The notes beneath the pieces were generated by a model. The model was given only the letters and a program-made list of their open reading frames with translations. It did not search any database and was not told where the DNA came from. Source: Candidatus Methylomirabilota bacterium (lineage in GTDB: Bacteria; Methylomirabilota; Methylomirabilia; Rokubacteriales; CSP1-6). Taken from it: a DNA stretch of 35,741 nucleotides. The DNA lies in assembly GCA_036001065.1 (NCBI GenBank), contig DASYUQ010000061.1, positions 1 to 35,741 on the forward strand, given 5' to 3'. The translations under genes and the position numbers were made by a program. Shown here one piece after another: positions 9,691 through 17,874 of this stretch (position 1 is the stretch's first letter; every line of letters starts with the position of its first letter).

Positions 9691-10446
9691 TCAGCGGTAC
9701 GGGTCAGGGGACTGCTTCACGGTTCGCCAGAACTCGGGGTCGTGCCCCGGGAAGACGCGGGCGCCGGTCAGGCGCGCCAGCGTCTTGAGCCGCTTGATGG
9801 CGTGGAGCGCCAGCGTCGGGTTCCAGACGACGCCGGGCACGCGCTCGGCGTCCAGGTGCTCCTGCCAGTAACAGGCGTCGCCCGTCAGGATGATGGGCCC
9901 GCTCTCCGGCAGCTCCACCAGCAGCGACTGGTGGCCGGGGGTGTGGCCCTCGGTGCGCAACACCGTCACGCCCGGCGCCAGCTCGGCGTCGCCGTCGAGC
10001 AGGCGCCAGCGGCGGTCGGGCAGGTCGAAGTTCTTGCGGTAATAGAAGGACGCGAAGAACGGCGCCGGGTAATGCGCGTACGCGTACTCGTCCTTCTGGA
10101 CGACCAGCTCGGACCGGGCAAAGAGCTCGGTGCCGCCCGCATGATCATAGTGCAGATGGGAGAGCACCACGACGTCGATGTCGTCGGCCTCCAGACCCAG
10201 CACGTCCAGGCGGTGGACCAGCAGGTCCTCGTTCGTGAAGCGCGCCAGCGGGTCGTTACGGAGCAGTCCGGGGACGGCGCGTGGCGACAGGCCGGTGTCG
10301 AAGAGGATGGTGCCGTCGGTGGCGCGCACCAGGTAGCAGGCGACGGGAATCTGGGCGCGCTCGGCGGAAAAGTCGCCGTAAAACAGCAGCGAGCGGGGGG
10401 CGCCCATGAACCCGTTCTGCAGGGCGTACAGGGCCTGGACTCCCAT
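9691..10446 (-). CDS. MBL-fold hydrolase, N-acyl homoserine lactonase-like
   Basis: The 251-residue protein matches the AHL-lactonase (AiiA/AttM) branch of the metallo-beta-lactamase fold. It has HLHYDH at residues 97-102, TEGHTPGHQ with H168 and H172, D190 in LTGDACYW, and H235 in FPGHD, so all dinuclear zinc ligands are in place. The N-terminus MGVQALYALQNG and the strand IPVACYLVRATDGTILFDTG are typical of that branch. ATG at 10446 is preferred over GTG at 10464. It lies 35 bases upstream of dctP on the same strand and could be co-transcribed, so it may hydrolyse a lactone or ester taken up by the TRAP system. Quorum quenching is possible but not shown. Confidence 0.85.
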   Translation of the reverse strand: MGVQALYALQNGFMGAPRSLLFYGDFSAERAQIPVACYLVRATDGTILFDTGLSPRAVPGLLRNDPLARFTNEDLLVHRLDVLGLEADDIDVVVLSHLHYDHAGGTELFARSELVVQKDEYAYAHYPAPFFASFYYRKNFDLPDRRWRLLDGDAELAPGVTVLRTEGHTPGHQSLLVELPESGPIILTGDACYWQEHLDAERVPGVVWNPTLALHAIKRLKTLARLTGARVFPGHDPEFWRTVKQSPDPYR

Positions 10447-10586
10447 GGCGCGCCATGATAGCACCAGTGCTCAGCGCACGGTCCGGGCGGACGCCGGCGG
10501 CCGACCGGCCGCCCACTTGGCGGTTGTCGTCGGCCGTGGTGTCGAGCATCATGGCGGGGAGCGCTGACCCGCGGGAGGAGGACGTG

Positions 10587-10856
10587 GTGAACCGGATGGC
10601 AGTGATCGTCGGGATCGCGGCGCTGGTGGTGGGCCTGCTGGCGGGCTTTCTCTGGTGGGGGATGCCGACCGAGCGCTTGCAGGGCCAGTTGACCGATGCC
10701 CGGAGGCAGGCGCAGGCGCTGGAGCGCCGGGCCGACGAAGCGGAGGCGAAGCTTCGCGCCGCCCAGGACGACACGAAGGCGGTGGAGGGCGACCTGGCGC
10801 GCGAGCGCGAGCGGCGCTCCCGCCTCGAGGTGATCATCAGCGAGGGACGGAAGTAG
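10587..10856 (+). CDS. Small membrane-anchored coiled-coil protein
   Basis: This 89-residue protein starts at the second of two adjacent GTG codons, behind a strong GGGAGGAGG ribosome site at 10573-10581. One hydrophobic helix (residues 4-24, ending in FLWWG) is followed by a charged helix rich in Ala, Arg, Glu and Gln with heptad-like spacing up to residue 85. It would sit in the inner membrane with a coiled coil projecting from it. No enzyme motif is visible. It lies 17 bases before the acyl-CoA dehydrogenase gene and divergent from the lactonase gene. Its anchor segment closely resembles that of the CusF-like protein at 31702-32067. The function is unknown. Confidence 0.7.
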   Translation: MNRMAVIVGIAALVVGLLAGFLWWGMPTERLQGQLTDARRQAQALERRADEAEAKLRAAQDDTKAVEGDLARERERRSRLEVIISEGRK

Positions 10857-10873
10857 GGCGGGAGGGCCGGCTC

Positions 10874-12037
10874 ATGGACTTCGTACTGACCGAGCAACAG
10901 GAGCTGATCCGCAAGGACGTGGCCACGCTGGCGCGCTCCTTCCCGCCGGACTACTGGCTGGAGAAGGACCGGAAGGCGGAGTACCCGTGGGAGTTCGTCA
11001 AGGCCTTCGCCGCCGGCGGCTGGCTGGGGATCATCATTCCCGAGGCCTACGGCGGCTCGGGGCTCGGGGTGACGGAGGCGTCCATCCTCCTGCACGAGAT
11101 CTGCGCCGCCGGCGCCGGCACCAGCGGCGCCTCGCCCATCCACTTCTACGTCTTCCCGCCGATGCCGCTCGTCAAGCACGGCAGCGAGGCGCTCAAGCGG
11201 CGGCATCTGCCGCGCATCGCGACCGGCGAGATCGTCATGTCTTTCGGTGTCACCGAGCCCAACGCGGGGACGGACACGTCGCGGATCGAGACGCGGGCCG
11301 AGCGCCGCGGCGACGGCTTCGTCGTCCATGGACGCAAGGTGTGGAACACCAACGCGCGGCAGGCCACCCACATGCTCCTGCTGGCCCGCACCGCGCCCCG
11401 CGATCCCGCCCGGCCGTTCGCGGGCATGACGCTCTTCTTCGCCGAGTTCGACCGCTCGAAGATCACGGTGCGCGAGATCGAAAAGATGGGGCGCGCCGCG
11501 GTGGACTCCAACGAGCTCTTCATCGAGGGCCTCGAGATTCCCGCCGATAACGTGGTCGGCGAGATCGGCCGCGGCTTCTACCACCTGCTGGACTCGCTGA
11601 ACCCCGAGCGCATCCTGACCGCGATCGAGGCCGTCGGCATCGGGCGGGCCGCGCTGGAGCGCGCCGTCCAGTACGCCAAGGAGCGCGTCGTCTTCGGGCG
11701 ACCGATCGGTCAGAACCAGGCGGTCGCTCACCCGCTGGCGCTGGCGTGGGCGAAGCTGGAGACCGCCGAGCTGATGACCATGAAGGCCGCGTGGCTCTTC
11801 GATCACGGCCGCCCCTGCGGCGCCGAAGCCAACTCGGCCAAGCTGGTGGCGGCCGAGGCGGGCTTCGAGGCGTGCGACGCCGCGGTCCAAACGCACGGCG
11901 GCTACGGTTACGCCAAGGAGTTCCACGTCGAGCGTCTGTGGCGCGAGATCCGTCTCTACAAGATCGCGCCCATCTCTCAGGAGATGGTGCTGAACTACCT
12001 CAGCGAGCACGTGCTGGGGCTGCCGCGCAGCTACTAG
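10874..12037 (+). CDS. Acyl-CoA dehydrogenase family flavoprotein
   Basis: This 387-residue flavoenzyme has the standard acyl-CoA dehydrogenase order: helical N-terminal domain, central FAD-binding block with FGVTEPNAGTD (125-134), and C-terminal helical domain with the YAKERVVFGRPIGQNQAV and THGGYGYAKEFHVERLWREI blocks. It would oxidise an acyl-CoA to the 2,3-enoyl-CoA, passing electrons to ETF. The Glu that acts as base in medium-chain enzymes sits in a YEGT motif, but here the aligned stretch reads KIAPISQE with Pro at that position. The base must therefore come from elsewhere, as in some atypical subfamilies, or the reaction differs. ATG at 10874 is preceded by GGGAGGG. Confidence 0.9.
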   Translation: MDFVLTEQQELIRKDVATLARSFPPDYWLEKDRKAEYPWEFVKAFAAGGWLGIIIPEAYGGSGLGVTEASILLHEICAAGAGTSGASPIHFYVFPPMPLVKHGSEALKRRHLPRIATGEIVMSFGVTEPNAGTDTSRIETRAERRGDGFVVHGRKVWNTNARQATHMLLLARTAPRDPARPFAGMTLFFAEFDRSKITVREIEKMGRAAVDSNELFIEGLEIPADNVVGEIGRGFYHLLDSLNPERILTAIEAVGIGRAALERAVQYAKERVVFGRPIGQNQAVAHPLALAWAKLETAELMTMKAAWLFDHGRPCGAEANSAKLVAAEAGFEACDAAVQTHGGYGYAKEFHVERLWREIRLYKIAPISQEMVLNYLSEHVLGLPRSY

Positions 12038-12063
12038 AGCTGCTCCTCGGACCCGCTCGTCGT

Positions 12064-12078
12064 GCCGGCGGCGCCGGC
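12064..12078 (+). terminator. Short GC hairpin after the acyl-CoA dehydrogenase gene
   Basis: GCCGGC and GCCGGC, itself a palindromic word, pair across a three-base loop within the 81-base gap before the YdbH-like gene. There is no T-run. It could slow RNA polymerase or stabilise the upstream RNA end, but may also be chance in GC-rich DNA. Confidence 0.25.
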
Positions 12079-12118
12079 GAATCGGAGACGTCTTCCGACC
12101 GTCTGCTACTGTGAGCTT

Positions 12119-14303
12119 ATGAGGGTGCGCCGGCGACGTTCACTGATCGTCTTCGCCCTCGCGGCCCTGGTGACCGTCGCCGTGCTCGCGGTGGGGTGGT
12201 ATGTCCTCGGCGAGGAACGCCGCCTGGGCCGCCTCCTGACCGGCGTCCTCGCCAGTCGCACGGGCCTGCCGATCAGCGTGGAGCGGGCGGCGACGGATGG
12301 CTCGCGCCTGAGGCTCCGGGGCGTCCGGCTGCCGGCGACGGCCGGGCGTCCGCTGGACGTGCGCATCGGTGACGTCGAGGTCACCGGGGGCGTGCTGCCC
12401 TGGCTGGCGCCCAGCGGGCGGCGCCTGTCGGTGGTCGCCCGGACGACGACGGTGACCGTTTCCGAGAGCGCCGGCGGCCTGCCCGAGGGGGCGGTGCTCG
12501 ACGCGCTTCGCGACACCCCTGCGTGGTCTGCTCGACTGGCCCGGCGCTCTCACCCTGCGCGTCGAGGGCGGGGAGCTGCGCGCACGCGGCGTCCATCACT
12601 TCTGGCTCACCGCTGACAAGACCGGTGGCACGCTGACGCTCGCGCTGGCGCTCGAGCCCGACGGTCGGGGGCGGGCGCTCAGGGTCGACGCCCGGAGCGC
12701 GGGCGTGGCGGACGGGGGCGTCCGGATCGAGGTCGACCTCGCGGGCGAGCCCCGGCAGCTCGGGGGGCTTTGGCCTGCAGCGGTGCCACCACCGGCCTCG
12801 CTGGCCGCCCGCAGCGATCTCAGCATGCTCGGCGATGGTCAGGTGACGGCGACGGGGCGCCTGACGGTCGTCGCGGCGGCCACGCCGACCGTGATCGACT
12901 TCGCCTCGCGCTACGACGCGCGGGGCAGCCGCCTCACGGTGTCCCACTATGCCCTCGACTGGGGAGCCGACGTCCGTCTCGAGGGCGAGGCCGAGGTCAC
13001 CGCCGGCCCGCGGATCTCGGGCACGGCGCGGGGGGCGGTCGACGGCAGTCCGCTCGGAGCTCGAGCGACCTACCAGGCGACCAGCGGTGCCTTCGACGGC
13101 GAGGTGACCGTCGAGTCGTTCAGCATGCTCCGCGTAGCGCGGCGCCTGGGCGCGAATCCGCCCCCGGGCGAGGCGACGGCGCGCAGCGTGGTGGTGCGAT
13201 TCTCCGGCGTTGCCGGCCCCCCCCGGTCCACGGCCCGCATCGATCTTTTCGCGCGGGGGCTGACGGCCACCGCCCTACGGTCCTTCCCGCTGGACGCGGC
13301 GCTCGAGGCGACGGTCACCCTGGCCCCGGCCGCCGTTCCGCCTCGCCTGGCCCGCGTCACCGCGGCGACCCTGACGCTCACGCGCCAGGGCCAGCCTGTC
13401 GGGGTCCTCACCGGCGGCTCGCGCGGGGGCGCGCTGTGGCCCATCGCCGTCGACGGAAAAGTGGACGATCTCGGGCGGGTCGCGCCGGCCCTGCCGCTGA
13501 CGGCGATGCTGTCGGGGTCAGCGCGGATCGTGGGCGAGGTCCGGACCGCCGACGGTCTGGACTTCCAGGGGACGCTGACGGCGAACGTTCCGCGAGCCCA
13601 GGTCATCCTCGGCGCGCCCGTCGTGGTCACGGACCTCCGAGCCACGGTTCCCGTGGCGTCAGGGGCGATCGCCGACACGCAGGCCGGGTCGGTGACGGTC
13701 GAGCGCGTCGCGGGTTACGGCCTGACGCTCGATCAGGCGACGAGCACCGCGCGCATCGCGGAGGGGCGGCTGCTGCTGCCCGACATCTCCTACACCCAGT
13801 ACGGAGGGCACGGCCGGGGCTGGCTCGAGGCCGCCCTCGACGGGCGGCCGGCGCCCTTCCGCGCCCGGCTGGAAGGCCAGGGGGTGGACCTCGCGCTCTT
13901 CGTCCACGAGTCGGGCTCGAACGTGGCGCACCTGACGGGGACGGTGCGGTATCTGGCCAGCGCCCAATACACGACCAGGGACGGGCTCGTCGCCCTCGTC
14001 CGCATGGACTCCGAAGATGAGGGCGAGATCAGCATCGACGCCATCGAACGGCTGATCGAATCGGCGGCCGTGCAGGCGGAGTCGAGCGGCGTGCTCCGGA
14101 TGACGCTCGAGAACCTCCGCGTCTTCCAGTACGAGTCGCTCGAGGGCGAGCTCCGCCTGAGCCGGGGCGACGGGCGCGTGGACTTGACGCTGCGCGGTAA
14201 GAAGCGGCTCGGAATCTTTCCGGCTCCGGTGGAGGCGATCAATTTCCGGAACGTGCCGCTGGCGGTGCTGGCGCGCACGTTCGCGAAGGGGACCACGCCA
14301 TGA
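12119..14303 (+). CDS. YdbH-like AsmA-family envelope protein, interrupted by a frameshift
   Basis: ATG at 12119 opens a frame with an N-terminal membrane helix (RSLIVFALAALVTVAVLAVGW) and beta-rich repeats typical of AsmA-like proteins. It runs to TGA at 12614-12616. Before that, near 12516-12519, coding character moves to the next frame, where LLDWPGALTLRVEGG continues smoothly to the stop at 14301-14303. Removing one C from the CCCC run would give a single chain of about 727 residues, near the size of E. coli YdbH (about 880). The C-terminal block (LENLRVFQYESLEGELRL and RGKKRL) matches the end of YdbH. Such proteins form a hydrophobic groove that bridges inner and outer membranes for phospholipid transport. 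The next gene is its expected lipoprotein partner. Confidence 0.75.
12516..12519 (+). other. Frameshift site in the YdbH-like gene
   Basis: A CCCC run marks the point where frame 2 (LPEGAVLDALRDT) stops making sense and the next frame (LRGLLDWPG) takes over. Removal of one C joins the two into LDALRDTLRGLLDWPGAL. An assembly or sequencing error is the simplest cause; a real mutation is possible. No known slippery motif is present. Confidence 0.6.
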
Positions 14304-14917
14304 CGCGCGCGAACGTACACCTGCCGGCCGCTCCCCTCTGGCTCCCGGCGCTGCCGCTGCTGGTCGCCGGCTGCTTTGCGGTGACGATCAACGTGACGTT
14401 CCCGCAGGAGAAGATCGAAAGTGCCGCCTCGGGCATCGAGGATCTGGTGCGAATGCCCGCGCCTTCGGCCCCGGCGCCGGCGGCTCCGAAGCGCGACGGC
14501 TCCGCTCCCGTGCCCAACCCGCCCGCCGCCGCTCGGTTCGCCTGGAGGGGGCCGGCGGTCGCGGAGGCCCAGACGCCGGAGCTCAAGACACGCACGCCCG
14601 AGGTGATGGCGGTCGTCGAGTGGCGCCGCGCCCGCTACCCGGAGCTGGCGGCGGCGCTGGCGAAAGGGTGTCTGGGCGAGAACAGCCAGGGGCTCGTCGA
14701 GGTCCGGCCGGGCAGCGGCTGCCCGCCGAACCTCGGCGCGCTGGTCTCCGCTGAAAACCGGGACCGGATGTTCCTCTACCGCACCCTGGTCGAGCAGAAC
14801 AACATGCCCGCCGGCGATCTGCCGCGGGTTCAGGCCGCGTTCGCCAAGGCCAACCGGGAACGCGCCCCCGCCGGGGCCTGGGTGCAGGACGACTCCGGCC
14901 AGTGGTCGCGCAAGTGA
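14300..14917 (+). CDS. Lipoprotein joining YnbE-like and YdbL-like (DUF1318) parts
   Basis: The 205-residue product has a signal peptide ending in lipobox VAGC (residues 22-25, lipidated C25), so it is an outer- or inner-membrane lipoprotein. Directly after it come FAVTINVTFPQEKIESAA, a YnbE-like strand segment, then a Pro/Ala-rich linker (about residues 50-95). The C-terminal half (about 100-205) resembles YdbL/DUF1318, ending in AGAWVQDDSGQWSRK like the YdbL tail. In E. coli ydbH, ynbE and ydbL are separate adjacent genes, in which YnbE stacks on YdbH to complete the bridge and YdbL restrains YnbE. Here ATG at 14300 overlaps the YdbH stop by four bases. Fusion is the notable feature. Two cysteines (C117 and C134) could form a disulfide. 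Confidence 0.7.
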   Translation: MTRANVHLPAAPLWLPALPLLVAGCFAVTINVTFPQEKIESAASGIEDLVRMPAPSAPAPAAPKRDGSAPVPNPPAAARFAWRGPAVAEAQTPELKTRTPEVMAVVEWRRARYPELAAALAKGCLGENSQGLVEVRPGSGCPPNLGALVSAENRDRMFLYRTLVEQNNMPAGDLPRVQAAFAKANRERAPAGAWVQDDSGQWSRK

Positions 14918-14934
14918 GCCCGGAGAAGGGCGGT

Positions 14935-14962
14935 TTGACAGCCCGCCAGCAAGCCTGATAAG
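14935..14962 (+). promoter_or_regulatory. Sigma70-type promoter for the signalling operon
   Basis: A perfect TTGACA (-35) at 14935-14940 is followed after 16 bases by GATAAG at 14957-14962, which matches four of six positions of TATAAT. It points toward the receiver gene at 15125 and would give a leader of about 155 bases. Two direct copies of GTCGGGCGG at 15004-15012 and 15035-15043, 31 bases apart, lie in the leader. Confidence 0.5.
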
Positions 14963-15084
14963 TCTGATAGAACGACCCTGTCGAGTAGTTCTGCGCCCCT
15001 GGAGTCGGGCGGAAAGGCTGACGATGTCCAGTGTGTCGGGCGGTCAGGACCCTCGCGGCGTGCCGGCGTCCCCGGGTGATCTCC

Positions 15085-15102
15085 CTAGTGTATTTTCACT
15101 AG
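15085..15102 (+). repeat. Inverted repeat CTAGTG...CACTAG in the receiver-gene leader
   Basis: Two six-base arms, CTAGTG and CACTAG, flank the AT-rich loop TATTTT. The hairpin lies 22 bases before the start of the response regulator gene. It could be an operator or an RNA stem near the ribosome site. The same six terminal bases occur on the inverted-repeat element at 35517-35606, which may be coincidence. Confidence 0.45.
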
Positions 15103-15124
15103 TCAGCCGCCGGCGGCGAGCGCG

Positions 15125-15508
15125 ATGAGCCTTCCCAGGGGCAAGCAAAAAGTTCTCGTCGTAGATGACGCGGGCGAGGTGGTGGTGCTCTGCGTGAACA
15201 TGCTCCAGTCCCTGGGATACGCCGTCAAGGGCGCCAACCGTGGTGACGCGGCGCTCGACCTCGTTCGCAAGGAACCCTTCGACCTCGTGATCGTGGACTA
15301 CAAGATGCCGGAGATGAATGGCTTCCAGGTCTTCGAACAATCCCGGGCGATCCGCCCCGACACGGCGTTCATGCTGCTCACGGGGCACGGATCCTCGGAC
15401 GTGGTGGAGGACGCGACGGAGATGGGGTTCAACGCGATTCTGCTGAAGCCGTTCACGCGCGACCAGTTGCGCACCGCCGTCGGGCAGGCCCTTCAGGGCC
15501 GGACCTAG
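15125..15508 (+). CDS. Stand-alone response regulator receiver (CheY-like)
   Basis: The 127-residue protein is one receiver domain with no output domain. The acidic pocket is D14-D15 (LVVDD), the phospho-acceptor is D58 in LVIVDYKMPEMNG, and the signalling residues T86 (LLTGHG) and K108 (LLKPF) are present. As in CheY or Spo0F, it must act by binding a partner or passing phosphate on. It is the first gene of a + strand run with two methyltransferases, an acetyltransferase and two kinases, and its natural phosphodonor is probably one of those kinases. The ATG at 15125 has only a weak GGCGGCGAG ribosome site, with a hairpin at 15085-15102 just upstream. Confidence 0.9.
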   Translation: MSLPRGKQKVLVVDDAGEVVVLCVNMLQSLGYAVKGANRGDAALDLVRKEPFDLVIVDYKMPEMNGFQVFEQSRAIRPDTAFMLLTGHGSSDVVEDATEMGFNAILLKPFTRDQLRTAVGQALQGRT

Positions 15509-15517
15509 GAGGCGCCC

Positions 15518-16306
15518 ATGCTGTCGCGGGCTGAGACGGGAAAGGGAACTGACACCTCCGTGCTGCGCTCGATCCTCAGGGGCCTGCAGTGGGGCCTCGA
15601 CCGCACGGTGTCCGTGGGCTATGGCGTCGTCTACGACTACATCTTCGAGCAGTTCGCTCCGTACCAGGCGCTGCAGCGCGAGGTGCTGACCCGCGTGGAA
15701 GCCTCTGTTCCCGAGGGCGCCCAGCGCCGCGACGTGCGGGTCCTGGAGGTCGGATGCGGCCCGGGCAACTTCAGCTGCATCCTGGCCGAGGCGGGCTTCT
15801 CGGTGGTCGGGATCGACCCCTATGGGGGGTTGATCGAGCTGGCCCGCGAGAAGCGCCGGGCCAAGCGCCTGTCGAACCTGGCCTTCCAGCACGCCGATCT
15901 GGCGCTGGGCAACACCTTCTGGGACGGGGCGTTCGATCAGATCGTCAGCATCCACTCGCTCTACGCGCACCCCGAGCCCCGCCGGGTGCTGGAGGAGGCC
16001 TGCCGCATCCTCAGGCCCGGCGGGCACGCCATCTTCGTCAACCACACGCGGCGCATCGGGCTGGCCTCGACGTTTCGCGAGGTCAGGCGGCGCGAGGGGC
16101 CGCTGGCTGCCTCCCGCTCTCTGCTGTGGATCGGACCGAACGCGCTCTTCGAGATGGGCCGCAAGCGGATCGGCCCGCACTACTGGAGCGAGGAGGTCTT
16201 CGCGCGCGAACTGCACGCGGCGGGCTTTACGGTGCTCGAGATGCGGCGGACCTTCCTGAACGCCGCCAGTCTGTTGGTGTGGGCGCAGAAGGGCACGAAG
16301 GATTAG
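15518..16306 (+). CDS. Class I SAM-dependent methyltransferase (first of a tandem pair)
   Basis: This 262-residue cytoplasmic enzyme has the Rossmann-like SAM-binding fold. Motif I is VLEVGCGPGNF (75-85), the acidic end of the second strand is D100 in VVGIDP, and a post-motif block reads RILRPGGHAIFVNHTRRIG. An N-terminal segment (VGYGVVYDYIFEQFAPYQAL, residues 33-52) precedes the fold and is shared with the next gene, so it is probably a family-specific substrate cap. The start follows GGAGG by seven bases, nine bases after the receiver gene. The last codon abuts the next ATG at 16307. The methyl acceptor is unknown. The operon context suggests a role linked to signalling or to a small metabolite, which is inference. 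Confidence 0.88.
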   Translation: MLSRAETGKGTDTSVLRSILRGLQWGLDRTVSVGYGVVYDYIFEQFAPYQALQREVLTRVEASVPEGAQRRDVRVLEVGCGPGNFSCILAEAGFSVVGIDPYGGLIELAREKRRAKRLSNLAFQHADLALGNTFWDGAFDQIVSIHSLYAHPEPRRVLEEACRILRPGGHAIFVNHTRRIGLASTFREVRRREGPLAASRSLLWIGPNALFEMGRKRIGPHYWSEEVFARELHAAGFTVLEMRRTFLNAASLLVWAQKGTKD

Positions 16307-17083
16307 ATGAAGGAGCCCGGGACCCTGGCCTGGAAAGACGCGGCGGCCTCCACTCCATTTCGGGGCGCGCTCGAACGCCTGGTGGCCGTCGGGTACGGCC
16401 TCACCTACGACGCCATCGTGCGCGGCTTCCCGCCGTACCAGGCGCTGCTGGACGAGGTGGCGTCGTACGTGGGGCGCTCGGGCCGGGCCGGATCGTCCCG
16501 GGGCCTCGTCAAGGTCCTCGACGTCTCCTGCGGCACGGGTACGGTGGCGGCCCGGCTGGCCCGCGACGGCTACGCGGTCGTCGCCCTCGACGTGGTGGAG
16601 CATCTCGTCGCGGTGGCGCGCCGGCGCTACGGGTCGGCGCGCAACGTCGCCTTCCACCACCTGGACGTGGCGCGCGACCCCATCCCTGGCGCGGGGAGCT
16701 TCGACGCGCTGGTGAGCATGCACACCCTCTACTGGCACCCGAATCCGCTCGGTGTGCTGGAGGCCTGTCGCCGCGCGCTGAAGGCCGGCGGGCACGGCGT
16801 CTTCCTGACCTACGCGCGGCCGGCCCGGGTCGGGCGCACGTTCCGGCAACTCCGGGCGCGACAGGGGTTCGGCGCGGCGGCGCGGGCGCTCCGGTGGCTG
16901 TTGCCGACCGCCGCCTTCGAGATGTTCCGGCAGAACGAGCCGCAGTACTTCGGTCGGGACGAGTTCGAGCGACTCCTGGCGCGGGCGGGCTTCGAAGTCC
17001 TGGAAGTGCGGACGACGTTTCTGGCCGAGCTCAGCCTGCTGGCCTGGGTCCGCGCCCGTAACGTCGCGGTTCGGCAGGCCTAA
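16307..17083 (+). CDS. Class I SAM-dependent methyltransferase (second of a tandem pair)
   Basis: This 258-residue enzyme is a diverged paralogue of the preceding one. Shared features are the N-terminal segment VGYGLTYDAIVRGFPPYQAL (28-47), motif I (VLDVSCGTGTVAARLA, 70-85), D95 in VALDVV, and a late segment AFEMFRQNEPQYFGRDEF that parallels AFEMGRKRIGPHYWSEEVF of gene 1. The first gene carries the standard GCGPG, this one SCGTG, so the cofactor loop still looks usable. It starts immediately after the TAG of its neighbour (no gap). Two divergent paralogues with the same cap suggest two related acceptors or a two-subunit enzyme. The methyl acceptor is unknown. Confidence 0.87.
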   Translation: MKEPGTLAWKDAAASTPFRGALERLVAVGYGLTYDAIVRGFPPYQALLDEVASYVGRSGRAGSSRGLVKVLDVSCGTGTVAARLARDGYAVVALDVVEHLVAVARRRYGSARNVAFHHLDVARDPIPGAGSFDALVSMHTLYWHPNPLGVLEACRRALKAGGHGVFLTYARPARVGRTFRQLRARQGFGAAARALRWLLPTAAFEMFRQNEPQYFGRDEFERLLARAGFEVLEVRTTFLAELSLLAWVRARNVAVRQA

Positions 17084-17165
17084 AGGAGGTGCCGGAGGGT
17101 GCCGCCCTCATCGACGCCCGAATGCTGCTCGGTTCGTACCCCGGTGATGTCATGATAGTCACGCG

Positions 17166-17874
17166 GTGGGACGAGCCCGAGGCGTGATCGAGGTGGAAGC
17201 GCCGCGGCGGGAGCCAGCGCCGGACACGAAGCCTGGGGTCACGGCCGAGGGCGGCGTCGTCATCGCCAGGGGCCAACGCGTCTATCTCCGCACCCTCGCC
17301 CCCGGCGACCTCGACTACCTGTCCGAGTGGGCGGAGAATCCATTCCTCGAGCGGATGGTCGGCAGCGAGTTCCTGCGCGCGTACAAGCACGCCTACGACA
17401 AGCACCCCTCCTTCTACGAGGCCTGCCTCAACGACCCGACCCAGGTGGTGCTGGTCATCACCGCCGTCGGCCGGACCAAGCCCCGCGCCAAGAAGCCGCT
17501 GGGGCTGGTCCGTCTCTTCAACATCCACCTGATCGAGGGGTACGCGTTCCTGGAGACGCTACTCACCGACGAGAAGGCGCTGCGCCGCGGCTTCGGCGTC
17601 GAGGCCGGCAAGCTCGCCTGCGCCTACGGGCTGGACGTGCTCGGGCTCCGACGGATCGAGGCCAAGGTGTACGAGTACAACCTGCTCTCCATCAACTCCC
17701 TCCGGCGGCACGGCTTTCGGCAGGAGGGGGTGCTCCGCAAGGCGGGGTACTACGCGGGGCAGCATTTCGACGTCCTGGTGTTCGGCATCCTCAGAGAGGA
17801 GCTGGAGGAGCAGCGGAAGAAAGAGGTCGATCAGGAGCGCTTCCACTTTCCTTACGTGAGCGACGAGGGGCCGG

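Noticed and set aside
12516-12519. Programmed frameshift at the CCCC run
   Set aside because: No known slippery heptamer, stop-codon pair or stimulatory stem is evident. A one-base error or mutation is simpler.
14928-14947. Terminator after the lipoprotein gene
   Set aside because: GGCGG and CCGCC can pair across a nine-base loop, but this overlaps the -35 box and there is no T-run. I prefer the promoter reading.
17099-17155. Eighteen-codon leader peptide before the GNAT gene
   Set aside because: AAAGGAGG at 17082-17089 is a good ribosome site with a GTG nine bases later, but the peptide (VPPSSTPECCSVRTPVMS) shows nothing typical of a leader and the gap may hold only an untranslated stretch.
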